Part shown: piece after piece, positions 24,801-38,200 of the stretch
Layout of the letters: each line of letters begins with the position of its first letter
Numbering within the stretch: position 1 is the stretch's first letter
Origin: Gorsachius magnificus
Lineage: Eukaryota > Chordata > Aves > Pelecaniformes > Ardeidae
DNA length: 64,000 bases
Direction of reading: 5' to 3'
Assembly (NCBI GenBank): GCA_034008185.1
Contig: CM067083.1
Span: 62,001-126,000 of the forward strand
Program-made: the position numbers and the translations under genes
Notes under the pieces: model-generated
Told to the model about the DNA's origin: nothing
The model's database searches: none
The model's input: the letters and a program-made list of their open reading frames with translations, nothing else

Positions 24801-27710
24801 GCCTGGCTATGAAGTTGTTTGCTAAATAAAGTCAGCTGTGCTTCCACTCTCCAGTTACAACGACAAGTGAAAGACACCATATCAATTTATAGGAAAGCAG
24901 ATCACTAGGGAGAACTGTGATCAACTAATTATTTGTCCCTTCAGCGTGATGTTTTAACAGTGCACTGTTTAACTAGACCCAACAAAAATGTAATTTCTGC
25001 TTAATTAACACTGTTAACATCTGCCCGTTGCTTCCCAAGCCTTCCACCGCTTCGCTATGCCTGCGTGTATGTGCATTTTTGTGCCCGCAGGCAATGCCCT
25101 TCTAAGGCAGCAGCAGGCATTGGCTTTGTTGTCTCTTGGCAGCCCAACCAGACCACCACGAACCTGGAGAATCAGGCCCTCCCTTTGCTGGGGTAACAAC
25201 AAAACTGCCATTATTCAAGGGGAGGGGAAAAAATGCCTGTAGCTATGTTAAAAGCTCTTGTCTTTATTAGTGGAAGTATTAACATTTCCCAGTGTGCTTT
25301 CAAGTTATAGTCAAGTATTTTGCCTGCAGTTTGGAGCTGCTTGTAAAAACAGCCAAGCCATACACAGCCCATAACCCGAGGACGATCAGCTCTGAGCTCA
25401 CCTCCTACAGCAGCGGGCAGAAGCTGGCATGCAGCCTTGGAGGCTGGAGGACCTCCCAAGGCTGATTTGAGAGTTAAAGCCCTTGCTCTTCTCCAGTGGG
25501 GAGCAAATTTGCCTATGTACAACCAGAAACCCATGACAGAGATAAACAATACTGGTCTGAAGTGCCACTAAATATTGATACCATTCCTCAGAAAGGCCTA
25601 GCATTGTGAAGCCAAATTACAGGAAGCAAGAGGACGAGATAGTAGCTAAAATGCAATACACGAGTCCAGCTTCACGGGTGGTTATTGCCACAGACCTTCA
25701 CTGAACCCAGCAGATTGCTACCTACTTACATTCGGCGCTTAATCTCCAGCCCAGAGAGAGCTGCAACAGCCAGGAGCAAGGACGGAGCTGCAACTGGGCT
25801 GGGGTCTTGAGGCATTTTCAATTAGAGAAGAGCTAATTGGCAGCTTGGTTTGAACTGGAGGATCCCAGTAACGGAGTGAGGAGCTTTTTGAGTAAGGATG
25901 CCAAGATCTGGCCCATTAGGTTTAACATTTTAATCTGCTGAGTGTTATCACTGCTCTAATCACAGCCACAGTGGACTCCTTGAGCAGCTGAAGATGAGAC
26001 CACTGGTAACCCCTGCTGTGCTGCACAGATGAAAGCTATCAAGTGGCTTTACAGAGGAAGTAAGGTATGTACAGAAACTCATTGTTTTCCAGTTGAGACA
26101 AAACTATCCATTAATATCTGACATGGAGCATACCCTGGAAAACTGGAAGCAGGTATTGGCAGTGAGCAAATCCCAGCAGGCCTAACGCACATGTGATGAA
26201 CCAGTTACCAATACTCAGTTCAGGAAGCTCCGTCACCAAGGATGAGTAGCGTTCCTCTCGGTATTTGTAGGTCTAGATGCCAGACTAGAAAACACGCTTC
26301 TAAAATCCAAGCTCTCACTGCAATCAGCACAGAAGAATTTTAGGCAGGACAAATGTTGATTTAAGGTCACACACACAAAGATAACAGCAGAGTTCTCTTT
26401 TTAATGTTACTTGCTTGAGACATTTCCACTGCAGCTGATACATTAATTACATCACTTTTTTTTTTTTCATCCATTCTTTAAAGGCTTACTTGTAAAATCT
26501 TCTTGTTTGGAGTGGCTTCATTGCACCTGCTCTCTCCAGGCTGTGGCGTTCCATTGCTTTTGTTTATTCTGTGCTACTCTCCTCTAGCAATTCCCTGGGC
26601 ACTGGGAAGGCGGCTGACACCAATTACAGAGCGCCGTTTGTTCCCGACAGTTGGCGGCCGACGACGAGCCTCCTTCGCTCTGAAGGCAGGCTGCAGCCCG
26701 CTGAAAGCGGCTGGAGGGGAAGCGGGCAGATGCTCAGCTCGCGCGACGAGGGCCGATTACCATCGCAGCAGGGAGGAAAGATACACACAAAATCAACATA
26801 CCTGCACTTTGTCCCAAGTCCCATGCCTGTGTACTTCCCTTTCAGAGGCACAGCCGTACGCTGCCTGCGCTTCAGGAGCTTTCTAGAAAGCACGACGTGC
26901 TGGTAGTACCTGCGTGCATCCAGCACCAAGGATTAGGGGTTGCAGTTTTAGGGCGCTGTGCAGCCCACCAGCAACCCGAAGGCTGCCTAATAAAGGATTT
27001 TGGCAGTGAAAGCCCTAACCATTAAGTGCTCATTCTGCAGGGTGTGGTTAACGTGTCTAGGCACCCCATGCAAAGATGGGGAGAAGCCTCAGGTGGGAAG
27101 TGTCACCAGCCAGCCTGCTGAGCTGGCAGATGCCTGCGGTGGGACACCCCAGGGCTCCGACAGTCGCGTGGAAATGCCTCAGCCTTTCCGGGGTGCAGAA
27201 CCTCATCGTTTCTCTTAAGAGGTGGCTCTGTCCGTGGCTCTTTCCAAGTGAACGGGCACTGTGCTTCTTTTGGGATGCCAAGCAGCGGTGGTGGTACACC
27301 CTGCTCTGCAGGGACGTGCTCCTTCTGTCGCCTGTCCTGGGAGGCTGCAGCACCGAGAGGCTAAAAACCATTTTGGGTGGAGGCTTGTCTCCAAGCTCTC
27401 CCTTGCTCACTGGATGAACAGAAAGGAAGGCAAGGCTTAAATTCCTCAGGCATGACATAGAGGTCCTGGTTCCCCAGATGCTGTGGTCCATGGCGCTGAC
27501 GTGGTCAGCTGTGCTGTGGCAGGTAAAGGGAGGCTTAGGGAGCAGGGCATGGGGGCGGATTTTCCTTGGCTGTAAGAATGAACTTTGGGAAGGAAAATGA
27601 GTCTGATGCTCCCGTACAGGTCAGGGTATGTATTGTGGGTGTACATATTGTATAATTTGTCTTGTGGTATAAGGGGAAGGAAAGATCAGCCACAACACCT
27701 GCATCTCAGG
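21894..27710. other. Intergenic sequence without recognised genes
   Basis: Open frames up to 175 codons (23812-24339 plus) occur on both strands, but none shows a domain or codon pattern I recognise. A C run lies at 22728-22738 and T runs at about 23602-23614 and 26457-26468. A moderately CpG-rich spot lies at about 26620-26765. Homeodomain-like TAATT words flank 25818-25842. Confidence 0.6.
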
Positions 27711-27734
27711 TTTTTTTTTTTTTTTTTTTTTTTT
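27711..27734 (+). repeat. 24-base T tract
   Basis: Uninterrupted T run on the plus strand. On the minus strand it would be an A tail. However, the adjoining sequence (27735-28080) shows no poly(A) signal before it and no recognisable cDNA, so no retroposed gene is called. Confidence 0.9.
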
Positions 27735-29204
27735 ACTTTTTACGATGCTAACAATGGAACAAAGATTAAATCAAAGAAGAAATTTGCCTCATCAGCAGAG
27801 ACATTCATTAATCAGTCCTCTTGCAAATGTGATTCTGGATGACAGAATACTTCAGCGTTACCAATCAGAGGACATCATGCTGAAAACACAGGCAGATGCA
27901 GTTTTGTTCAAGGGATGCAATGAACAGGTCAAAATCAACTGGGCAGAGCCTGGAGGGAGAATGTTACCTGCAGCTCACTTCCATCTCTGGAAGTGGCATT
28001 TCAAAGCAAATACCTTTGGGGTGGCAAAGACACAAGCTGGGCCTCTCTAAAGCAAGCTAGAAGTGACCTCCAAAGGAAAACAAACAGGATTTGTGTCCTA
28101 GTTTTGCATCTTTATGACGGATAAAGGAGGACAGGTAGGAGGGGAGGGTTAGTTTTCTTTCCACCACGTTGTACTTCTGCTCTGAGGTTTCATTTTTTGT
28201 GCTGCTCTAAACATTCACGTCTTTGCTTTGGCAGTGTTGCGTTTGTGACGGCTGAAGAATAACTGCAAAGGCAGCACAGCAGCAGCTTCTAAAAAAGCAA
28301 AGTGAATACGTGAATATGAAACACACTCTTCAGTAACTCCTTCGGCAAAAGCAGTGGTGGCTTGCCTGAACGCTCTGATTTTCCTGACTTAATGAAAGCG
28401 GCTAGAAATTCAATTACTCCCTCTGACATGTGAAAACCAATTTCTAACTTCCCAGGCTTGTAAGTTACACAAACTTTTTCTGAAGTGAAGTGATCGGAAG
28501 GCTGGCTCAAGCAAGCTGCATATCTGGCATATAACCTCGGCAGGGGGTAGGGAGCGGGAGCATCCTCAGGGTCCAAGAGCCAACTGGAACAGCTCCAGCT
28601 GGTGACAAAAAGCAAGATTACCTCTGCACAGAAATCTAGCCATGGGGAGGTCTCCACAGAGATGCAGCACCCGTATGGATTCCAACCTACCTTTTGGGTT
28701 GCCAGCACGCAGAGTTGGAAAGCAAACGATCAAACCAACGGAAAACATTTTCAAGGCAACGTCTGGGCTTGCGCTGATGAAAGGCATTTTCTCCATGAAC
28801 ATCGAAGGCTGTGCCTCATCCCTGTACTCAGGGACAGAGCCCCGGGGTCGGCACGTGTGCCTTTTCCACACCACGTGACCCCTCTGCACCTGGAAATAGC
28901 TGTGGATGTGTAAATAAATAACCTCTCCCGCCTAAGACGCACCGCTGCTTCTTGTGGATATGGTGGTGCTTCAGAAGAAAGATACCATTTTGGCAAATGT
29001 AAATTAAGTGGCGGAGGAAATACAAAGCATAAACACACTCTCTTCTTCTTCTGTCACTCACCAATTCAATGCTCAGGTCAAATGGGCGGTACAAAGTATT
29101 CTCAGAATTATGCAAAAAAGTAATAAATCACTGGGATTGTGACCCACAGGGGTGCTCTACTCCTATGTCCAAGCACACCCTGGAGTGTTAAGTTAGTACA
29201 AAGA
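27735..29204. other. Intergenic sequence without recognised genes
   Basis: Contains overlapping open frames of 78-139 codons on both strands with no recognised domain. The first, 27745-28050 plus, begins just after a T tract. Nothing else is supported. Confidence 0.55.
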
Positions 29205-29699
29205 GAGGATATTTTTATTGATAAACATTATATTGTCTTAGTGTAGATGTCTGACATTATTAAATTAAATGACAAAACATTTATAGTTCATTCTAATAAA
29301 ACTCTTTGATATTCCATAGACAATAGTGCTGTGAATCTTGTTTATAGTATAACACATTAAAAACACAGAAATACAAGTTTCTAATTTCATAGGTTACCAG
29401 CAAACAGAGAAAAATGCATGCTTTCATTTCTGTTAAATTTGTAACTTACACAGGCAAGTGGAACAGCTATGCATCGACTATTCTACAGCGAGTTGTAAAA
29501 CAAACGTACAGAAGGACTGACCTTATAATACTTGTACAAGTATGACAAAACCATTGTAACTCATTTCAAAAGGTAACAAATGTTTTGTCTGTGGCTCCAA
29601 CCATTTTAAACACTCCTAAGCTGACTTAATAAAAGCTATTTTGAGTAGATCATATTACTAGAAACCACCGATTATATTGTTTGCTGGCTGGCTGTAAAT
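29205..29699 (-). other. AT-rich block resembling a 3' UTR end
   Basis: Read on the minus strand this is AT-rich, unstructured sequence. It ends in an AATAAA (29218-29213, in context 'tttatcaataaaaatatcc') followed by a pyrimidine/GT-containing stretch. Composition differs from the GC-richer flank on the right. It could be a distal SLC24A3 3' end, the end of a lncRNA, or chance. No coding frame accompanies it. Confidence 0.25.
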
Positions 29700-32600
29700 G
29701 AACATACATGATACGTGCCTTTGCACCCGGTTCCACCTACATTTTCTCCCTTGGGGTTAGAAGCATCACAGGATCTTCCCACTCAGTGAAAAGGAACCCC
29801 AGGCAGTGTGGTTTGATCCCAAATCAAACAAAAGGTGTTCATATCAGTCACACTTTTATTGCTGTGCTTCCTGCAGCTTTGATGCCGTACCGCACCACGA
29901 AGTAGAAAACCCATCGCGCACACAGTTCAAGGAAATGGGAACGGTTTCATCACAGCCTGCTGTAGAACAAGCCATGCTGGGCATTGCATTCAGCGGTCTA
30001 GGACTTCAGTAATGGTACAAACCCAAGCTTTCCCTAATAGCTCCACAAAATTATCAGATTGGGACAGCTAACTGCTGGGCCATGAGATGCCTGAAACACC
30101 CCACACACCCCCAGTTGCTGGGACTGGGGCTCCCCCTGTGTGCTTGGTGGCGCAGAGCTGACCACCTGGGCTGGCTCCAACAGGGTTTATTAGGTCAGGG
30201 AGAGTGCCCCATAAATAGGACGGTTTGGGCTTGGCTCTGAAAAAGGCTGGAAGGGGCTAAAAGCAGCCCCCAGGTGGAAAGAAGCTGTCTGTCCTTACAC
30301 CAGGGGACCTGCAAACTCACCTCAGCCGCAGGGGCACCGGCAGGCAAAGCCCTCGCGAGGAAAATCGAGGGGAAGTTTCGCAAGAGAGGCTGTGCCCAAC
30401 AGCAGTGGCGAGCAGGGGCACAACGCTTCTGAGAATTCAGCCGTGCTTTTTAGTGCATAAATGGGAGCTATCACAAGTGCTGAGCTAACGAAAGCCTGGT
30501 CAAAAAAATGCTAGATGAGCCAGGGGAGGAGGAGGTGCAGGGGAGGGCAGGGGCCCCTGAAACTTGTGCAACACACCTGAGGATTAATGGGTCTGCCCGC
30601 TCACCTTTTCTAGTGAAATCCTGATTTACCAGCATGAGAATTCCCATTGCCACGCTTGTTCCGGGGCTGCAGGCAGATGTGAACTTCACCCTGCGGGGCT
30701 GCTTGCCAAACACCCATGCCTGTGAACCATGGCCTGAAGAGACGCACCAGTCCTGCCCTCCGGCACGTCCCTGTTGGCTGAGGCTCTGACGGATGCACTA
30801 GCAACAGGAACACCCGAACCACTGCCAAACCTTACCGAGGGATTTCAGATTGCACAGGACTACAACAGACAGCAAACACCACCCCCACCCGCCCCAAATC
30901 CCCAACAAACATCTCCCTAGTTTGGTTTCAGTCTTGAAAATTTTAATTGAAATTCACATTGACATTCAATGCGAGGATGAATGTCATCTGCCATTCGTTA
31001 GTCATCTCTTACACATACTGCCTGCATCAAGGGCCTAGCAACGATTCTCAGCCTTGCAAGGACAGGCAGGGAAGCCAACAAACTACTCCTCAGGGGAACA
31101 TTAAGTAAAATTTGTCCCTAAATCTTCAATGCACGGTGAAGTTCACTGCATACCAGCTCTCCTCTCAGGTGTGCAGGTTGCTGCTAGCAGGTTTACAGAA
31201 CCGTTTATGTACCAGGTAAAACACGTACTTGTGAAGCGAGGGTAAGAACCAAGCCAGAGGCATTGGTTTTGGCATTTCTCTCCCCGAGAGAGGGATGCAG
31301 TATTTCTCCCTGGGAAGAAACATCTTTCATCAGAAGGGCGAGAACTGTAAAGTTCAAACGCTCCTCAGGCAAGCCTCTGCATAAATGCAACCCCTGCAAA
31401 ACTCGCCAGTATCCTAATTGCACAATAACCAGCTTTTTGTGATGCTGTATTACTCTCGCTTGCACTTGCTCTCCATGAGTGCTGAACAATCACAGAATCA
31501 TACTTTGTGTCCTTTGCTTCTGTCATCCATTTTAAAAAAAAAAATCCTTAAGAACAATGTTATTCCGCAAACACCTTGCTTTGGCTTCTTTCAGGAACTT
31601 GTAGTTCCAGTTCCATGCTTGCTCATTTGACCCAAGCACTGTGTGATTTCACAATACCATTTTGGGATACAGAAGGGTATGCTGCACTTGGGATTTGACT
31701 CAGCAGTGAGAATTACTGAAGGAAAAGGATTAATTCTGAGAATCTAGAACAAACAACTTGGCTGAGCTCTGTGCTTGACAGAAGGTGGAAGCTCACTTCA
31801 TGCCAATCTCGAACACCATACAAACCTTTGTGAAAGACCAATGCAATACTTTACACAACCAGCCTTTATCTTCCAATTTTTCCTTTTCTAATCTGAAAAA
31901 TCCCCAAGTCTTTAAGAGCTGATGAAATATGGGCTGCCAGTGCTTTCCCCACAAATACACTATCTGTAAAATGACTCCGTTGTTGCTCCTGTATTTCCCA
32001 ACAACAAGCCCTACTGTAATCCACACCAACAGCGATGACGTGACCTACCTGAAACCAAAGCTATGCTGTGGAAATAGGGAAGCGTCGCATTTGCGTGTGG
32101 TGGGACTGCTTTTACTGCAGGGTTTCAAGGTGGAGATCCTCGCCTGCTGTAAATGGTAACCACCCTGTCATAAAGCTGGGACCATAAATGTCAGCTTCAC
32201 CCAGGCATTTGCTAGTACATGACATCCCTTTTAAAGAGAGATCTTCACATTTAACCAGAGCCGTTTACTGTTAAAGGGGGAATACTAGGCGGAGGAGGAT
32301 TTCTTCCTTACTCACAAAAGATTACTAAAAAAATATAAAACCCCTAAAAAATAATTAAAAAAAAAATCTACTTATTGGTATCCTATGAAACGTGAATTTT
32401 AACTATTGCAAATGGTACCTTGTGACAGAGATAGTACAAACATTAGAGTGCAACAAGTATTTGCTATTTATATATTTCTGCTCTTACAGATCCAGAGGTG
32501 AGCGTCACTGGGCCTCTCAGCACTCCTCAGCTTCTCTACGAGTGTAAGCTACAAAAAGCATCTGAGAAGGTCTTACCACGTTTTGTGGCCACTCAGAAGG

Positions 32601-35600
32601 ACAGTACAATGCTTTTAAATGGCTTAGGCTGTTTGGTCCCCGACTCAGGAAAACCTGGCCTTAGCTTTAGGTGGGGACTGAAATTAGGTTCCTAAATCTT
32701 CTGCCAGCATGGGGAAACATTTTCTTGAACCAGGGGCTCAGCAATTATTGTACGATAAATAAATAAGTAAAATTTATAAATACTTCAGTGCAGAATTTCC
32801 TGACCTCCTCCATGTCTCATGCATGCTCTTTTTTCTTTCAAAACTGTCTTTATGTTCAGAAAATGCAACTGGAATTTCATATGACTAGCAATAATTACAA
32901 TTAGAGCTATTACTGAATGAACAGAGATAAGCTGTTTAAGCTTTTTGCCTGCTGCATTATGGATATGCAACTGCCATGCACCATTCACAATACCTTGCTA
33001 ACACAACGTGGGAACAAATAAAAACTAGTAACCACCCCTTGCATTTATAAACAGACATATGTGAGTATCTCAAATACTGACACACTTTGCATCTTAGCAG
33101 TGCCACAACAGGGCTTTATTCCCATGCAGATGGCAGCTGGCTGCCCCAGGGCTTCGTTTTAACAACACTGGACATAGTAGGTAAAGCGTGTATATACCTA
33201 TGTTGCTTGAATAGAAATCTACGTTCATACATTTAAAAAAAAAAAAGCCAAAAATCTGCCAATGAATTATATGAACTCACGACCGAGTTCCTCATTAAAA
33301 GTAGTGTAGCGTAGTCTGGCTTCATAAAGCGTAAGAGGCCCAACTCAGATCTGTAATCACTCAATCAGGTCAATTATGTTTATTGTATAACGAGTATCTC
33401 TGCATAACTGGCACTAAGCAGGGTTGTACCCATTTCATTCATTTTGAGGCCACTTAAGATATAAAGGATCCTCCTATGTGCAAATTTCCCTTCGAAGGGT
33501 CTTTGACAAGACATCCTATGAAAAGTCCTCCCACGTACTGTGTAACAACCTGTTATTTCAGCGGCTTGGGGCATTTTAAAGGCAGACAGTGGGCTTACAC
33601 TGCTTCAGAGTCAGGCTGGTTGAGATCGGTGTGCCAATCAAAGACCTCTTTGCATCTTCTCCCATCAATTTACTGGATCAAAAAATACATCCTATTTCTG
33701 TGATCCCAGTGCATGAATTCTGTGTTAAGGAGGATGTGGGTCAGCCTTCAAAGCCAGAGGGATTCAGCTTAGGAGACAGAGAGTGGAAGCAAGATCCTGA
33801 ATCCTTGCAACACAAGGAGCAAGATAAAACCTTAAGGGAACAGGCAGGCGCTGTTGGGTGTACAGGGAGGTCTGCTTTCACAAAGAGATTTCACGGCACG
33901 TCCCAACAGGGCTTGCGTATCTCATCCCTATCAGCAGTCCTCCTGTACACGGCACCTTAGGTCCCGGAGCGACGTGCCCTCCCCAGCCAGCTGTGCTCCC
34001 AGGAGCAGCTGTGCACGCAACTGCTTTAACCAGCTCCCACTGCTCCCATTGACGGGCGCGGGTCACACAAGCAGCTCTGCCGACAGACGGTAAGCTTCAG
34101 CGAAGAGATAAGAGCATGTGCTGCGGAGGGTGGACAAGGGCCACCATCTCCTCATCTGGCACAGCTGCAGCCTGCACGCCTGTACCCTTGAGAGCGGGAT
34201 GGGAGGGTGCACTCTGTAGATAAGGTAGCATGAGGAACACTCAAGCCCTCTTCGTTCAAACGATCACAAATTACAGCATTGCAGGGTTTATCTTCTCCCT
34301 TGCCTTCCCCCAGCCTCATTCCCCTCTTCCCTTGCCAAACAGCTTAGTTCTTTGCTAAGAAAATGAGGAGATGTAATTCTAAGGCTGTAACAGCCAGGAA
34401 GGAGGTCTGCCTTCTGCTAGGGACTGCATTTGGTTTCTATAGCCACCCTGTGGTATCCTACTTAGCCATCCTATAGAAAATTAGCCCTTTCTCAGCAAAG
34501 GCTGTCCTCAACAAAGTGAAGTCAAGAAGTGACATGGATGCTAATACAGGACCAGCTCCTGCAAACTATCTTTCATTACCATAGTCCTGCCAAGAATAAT
34601 GAATCCTATCTACACACAAGCTGCACCACGACTCAAAGTCAGAACCTAAAAGTGTGTTTTTCTAACATGACTTTCAACTTAACTTCAAGTGCTGGCTCAA
34701 GAGCAGTCAACAGCATCAGAAGGTCCTGGATGTGACCCTTCATACTTCATCATCTTTATGCCCACAGATGCAGTTTCATGAAGCCAGGACATGGGAGAGA
34801 ACTACTGCTATGGTATCTTAGCCCAAAGTTTGCAATGCAAAATTCTTTGTCCGTCTCCTCCAAAAGCAAACTGGATCCTCAGATTCAGAAGACCGCACCC
34901 AAGCCCTGTGCACACCTCAGGAATGCAGCAGAACACCAAATGCATGACCTAGCACACGGCAGGCAGAGGAACTGCCAGTGCTCCCTTTTGCACTGGCAGG
35001 AGCTGCTGAGGAAGCACGGCGAGGGGCGCACCCTGCCACTGCCGTGCCTCGCTAACGGGCCCACGGGACATCTGCCCGCAGGGTGCCGCCGAAAGCACGC
35101 TGCACAACCCCACTGGCAGACTGCCCCAGGCTCGGGCTTGATCCAAAGCCCTTCTAGCTCGGTTTAAAAACCTTGCTTTTAACTTCAGGAAGCTCAGCAT
35201 CAGGTCCTGTTTGCACAGGAGGGCTACTAACCCGGGCTACTGCCTTCTGGAGAGGCATATGAGAAAGTGATAGACCACGTCAAGGCAAAATCTGTGAGAA
35301 AAATCTAGTTTCCTACATAGCAGCAGTAGTAAAAACCTCAGTAGCTGACTCCCAGCGAACAGTTTATAAAACTTTTACAAAGCCTTGTAAAAGTCACTTC
35401 CCTTATTTTAACCCAAGGCACGTTCGTTACAGGCTCTCATCAGAGTCATCTGCTCACTGACCACAGGGGATTCTGCCCCTCTCCCTCCAAATGAGAGCAT
35501 TCTGCTGCAGTTGCTCCCTATGAGAGCCCCCACTCTTAGACTGCACGTGCTGCTTTTGTGGGGCACTTCAATAAACCCTGCTGATGCCAAAGAGCTGGAT

Positions 35601-36879
35601 TCACTAAACAAAATTTCTCAGCAAAACACTTAAGCATGTGCTTCGCTTTAGATACACAGACCTCCGCACGAGACGGTACGTGCTTCAAGTTAAGCAAGGG
35701 CTCTGGTCCTTTCTGGTCTTGCAACTTAGGAGCCTGCCTGAGCACAGCTTGCCCAAGCATGCCAGGACTTGAATCAGGCCAGGGAAGAGGTGCAAATGCC
35801 CCGGGGCCCCTTGCCCGGGGGTGGGCATTAGCCAGGAACAGCAGGCGGGGTGCTCCCTCGGGAGCAGCACATGGGGTGTCCCCGAGCCCCCGCGCAGCGC
35901 TGGCTGAGGGCAGCCTGGCTGTGGCTACCCCGACAGCCTCTCCCACAACGCGCCGCGGCCAGCGGGCACAGCTACGCCGCCTGGGACGGGAGCTGCCGGA
36001 GGCCCAGCTTTCTCAGGGGCCACGCCAGCCACAGGAATTGGAGGCTGCTCGGAATGGAGACACGTCCCGGAGGACACGAAGGACATCGGTGCTCCTGCCC
36101 TCCCATGGCTATTCCCCTTTCAGAACTCTGAAACTCCCATCGCTTACTAAACGGCAGTGACGGTGTGGTAGCCATGTGCCTGTACACTGATGGTACCGCT
36201 TTTTGACAGGGGTTGTACAACACAGCTCCTTCAGAGACGCGGTGGTTTGCTAGCCAGGGCACTGCTTTACTGAAATCACCCCACCAGCTGTATGCAGATC
36301 TCACTGCGTGGGTGCAGAGGTCTTTATTTTTCATTCCTCATGGCACAGTTACATATCCCAATGATTACTAAAACTTGTTTATGTTACAGGCCTCTCTCTC
36401 CACCAGACATGTCTGCAGTTAACTCCTTCTGCAACCAAAAGTCTGTCTCTGCACGCACGCAGTGAATGGAGCGCTTGCTTCCTCGCCCACTCCAGCGCCT
36501 GCTGGCCAGGAGATGACACTGACCAGAATTAAGGTAAGACTTGGTCCTAAGGGAAATCTGCTTCTACTATGAAAGAGGAGCAAGTATCTTTCCAAGCTAG
36601 CAGGCAGTAACCAGCAACCAAGGGGTGGTGTGCACCAGAAGCCCCCTTCTTTCATTACAGCACGTCCAGCAAACAGGGATTACTCCTCTGGGAATCCCCG
36701 CTCCTTGCTTTGCTTGCCAGGCGTGCCGATGGAAAACCTCAGAGACGAATGCTCAACGCTTGAGCAGATCTGTAATTAACTACAACTGTCCTCATAGGTT
36801 CAGGCATGCAATGTTATGTTTTCCCTCAACTGGCAATAAAAAGTTTATGTTAAATTGTTGCTGTAAAATTATCATGTTG
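29700..36879. other. Intergenic sequence without recognised genes
   Basis: Only short unrelated open frames (up to 174 codons at 35636-36160, in a GC-rich patch). A small CpG-richer segment lies at about 35790-36010. Isolated plus and minus poly(A)-like hexamers are present. No exon, RNA gene or repeat family recognised. Confidence 0.6.
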
Positions 36880-38200
36880 ACTTTTAGCACCATTCAAATC
36901 CTACCTGGCAGACAAAGATTATATTGACAAGATTTCTGTCAGGTTGTTTCGGTGTGGAAGTTTAAAACTTGTTCTGCAAGGCTATTAGAAAAAGTAAAAT
37001 AAAAAACTACCTAAAATAGACCATGATAAAGTCATTTTAACTATATAAATACATTACAAAATCTGTTGCTTTAAATAAATTGTGCTTTTTTAGAAGCTTT
37101 CCTGAAATTAGATGCTTCTGCCCAAACTTAGACAACTTGGCCTAGATCTCAGGCTGTTTCAGGGCGGTGAACAACAGATTTCATAGCCAAATTATATCCC
37201 CTGGTACACAACGAAACAAACTGCCCTTTCTTCCCTCATTGCTTTCCCATGAATAAAGAAAGCTTTTCCAAAAGGCATGGATTTGTCCACACCTGAGACT
37301 GATTCTGGAGATTCAGCCAAACAAGTCAGAGCAGTCTGGGTATGCATTCGTGCGATATGCTTCAGGTTTGAGGCCATGAAGTGCTAACAGAATATTCACG
37401 TACATTCCCTTAGAGGTGCCTAGTTGTATTAATAGTTATTCATTCATCTGTTCAGTTAAGAAAATAAAAAGCTCATTTATCTTTAAAAAACAAAGTGCAA
37501 CAGCTCTTTTCAGGACTCACTGCTACAAACGTGTACAGGGACCCTACAAAACAGTCATCAGGGTTTTGCCTTTGATTTCAATAGAGGCCAACTTTCACTT
37601 GAGTCAGTGAACACCGAAAACTCCTCCTTTAAGCTGTGATTATACTTGGTATACCCACTCAGCATACTCAGACTCTGCCGTTCCTTAAATTTGAAGTGGC
37701 TGAGGTCTTACAAATACTCAAAATTCTGTTTCCCTCAAAAGCATGGCTTTAAACTGATGCAGTTAAAATTGTACAAACCTAATATGGACATTCTTACCTG
37801 GATTTAAGCCTATTTTAGACTACCTTACAGTGGCTACTGATCAAGTGAAACCTCATGAATACAGGGCAGATTTAAATCCAGCTAAGCATGGGCCGCTGAG
37901 ATTGATTTTTAATGTATATATTTCAGCAAGTTTAAAGCTCCAGTGTTGCAACTTTGAAATAGATAAACCTTAACTATTGCATCTCTGTGAGCTTTACTTG
38001 AAAGGATTAGGGCTTCCAAAAATCTTTATATAAGAAACATTTGTCAATCAGCAGAAAGTTATTTTCTAAAAAGTTATCCAACAATATTCAATCTACATTT
38101 TATCTCACAAGTATTAATATGGTTATTTGGAAAAGGCATATAAAAATTCCTGTTCTGACAGCCGGATATTAAACAGTACCCTCAGGTTGCTCCAGCTACA
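36880..38200. other. AT-rich non-repetitive block, possible conserved non-coding element
   Basis: About 1.3 kb of AT-rich, non-coding, non-repetitive sequence with many TATA/TAAT-type words, for example around 37040-37090 and 37900-38130. No open frames of note. Its texture resembles conserved non-coding or enhancer sequence, but conservation cannot be judged from one genome. Confidence 0.25.

Noticed and set aside
27711..28080. Possible processed pseudogene with A tail on the minus strand
   Set aside because: No poly(A) signal next to the tail and no recognisable coding sequence.
28094..28165. 'tgtcctagttttgc' followed by 'ggttagttttctttcc', resembling the start of an avian LTR
   Set aside because: Only two short words match and the rest of the LTR is absent, so it is too weak to call.
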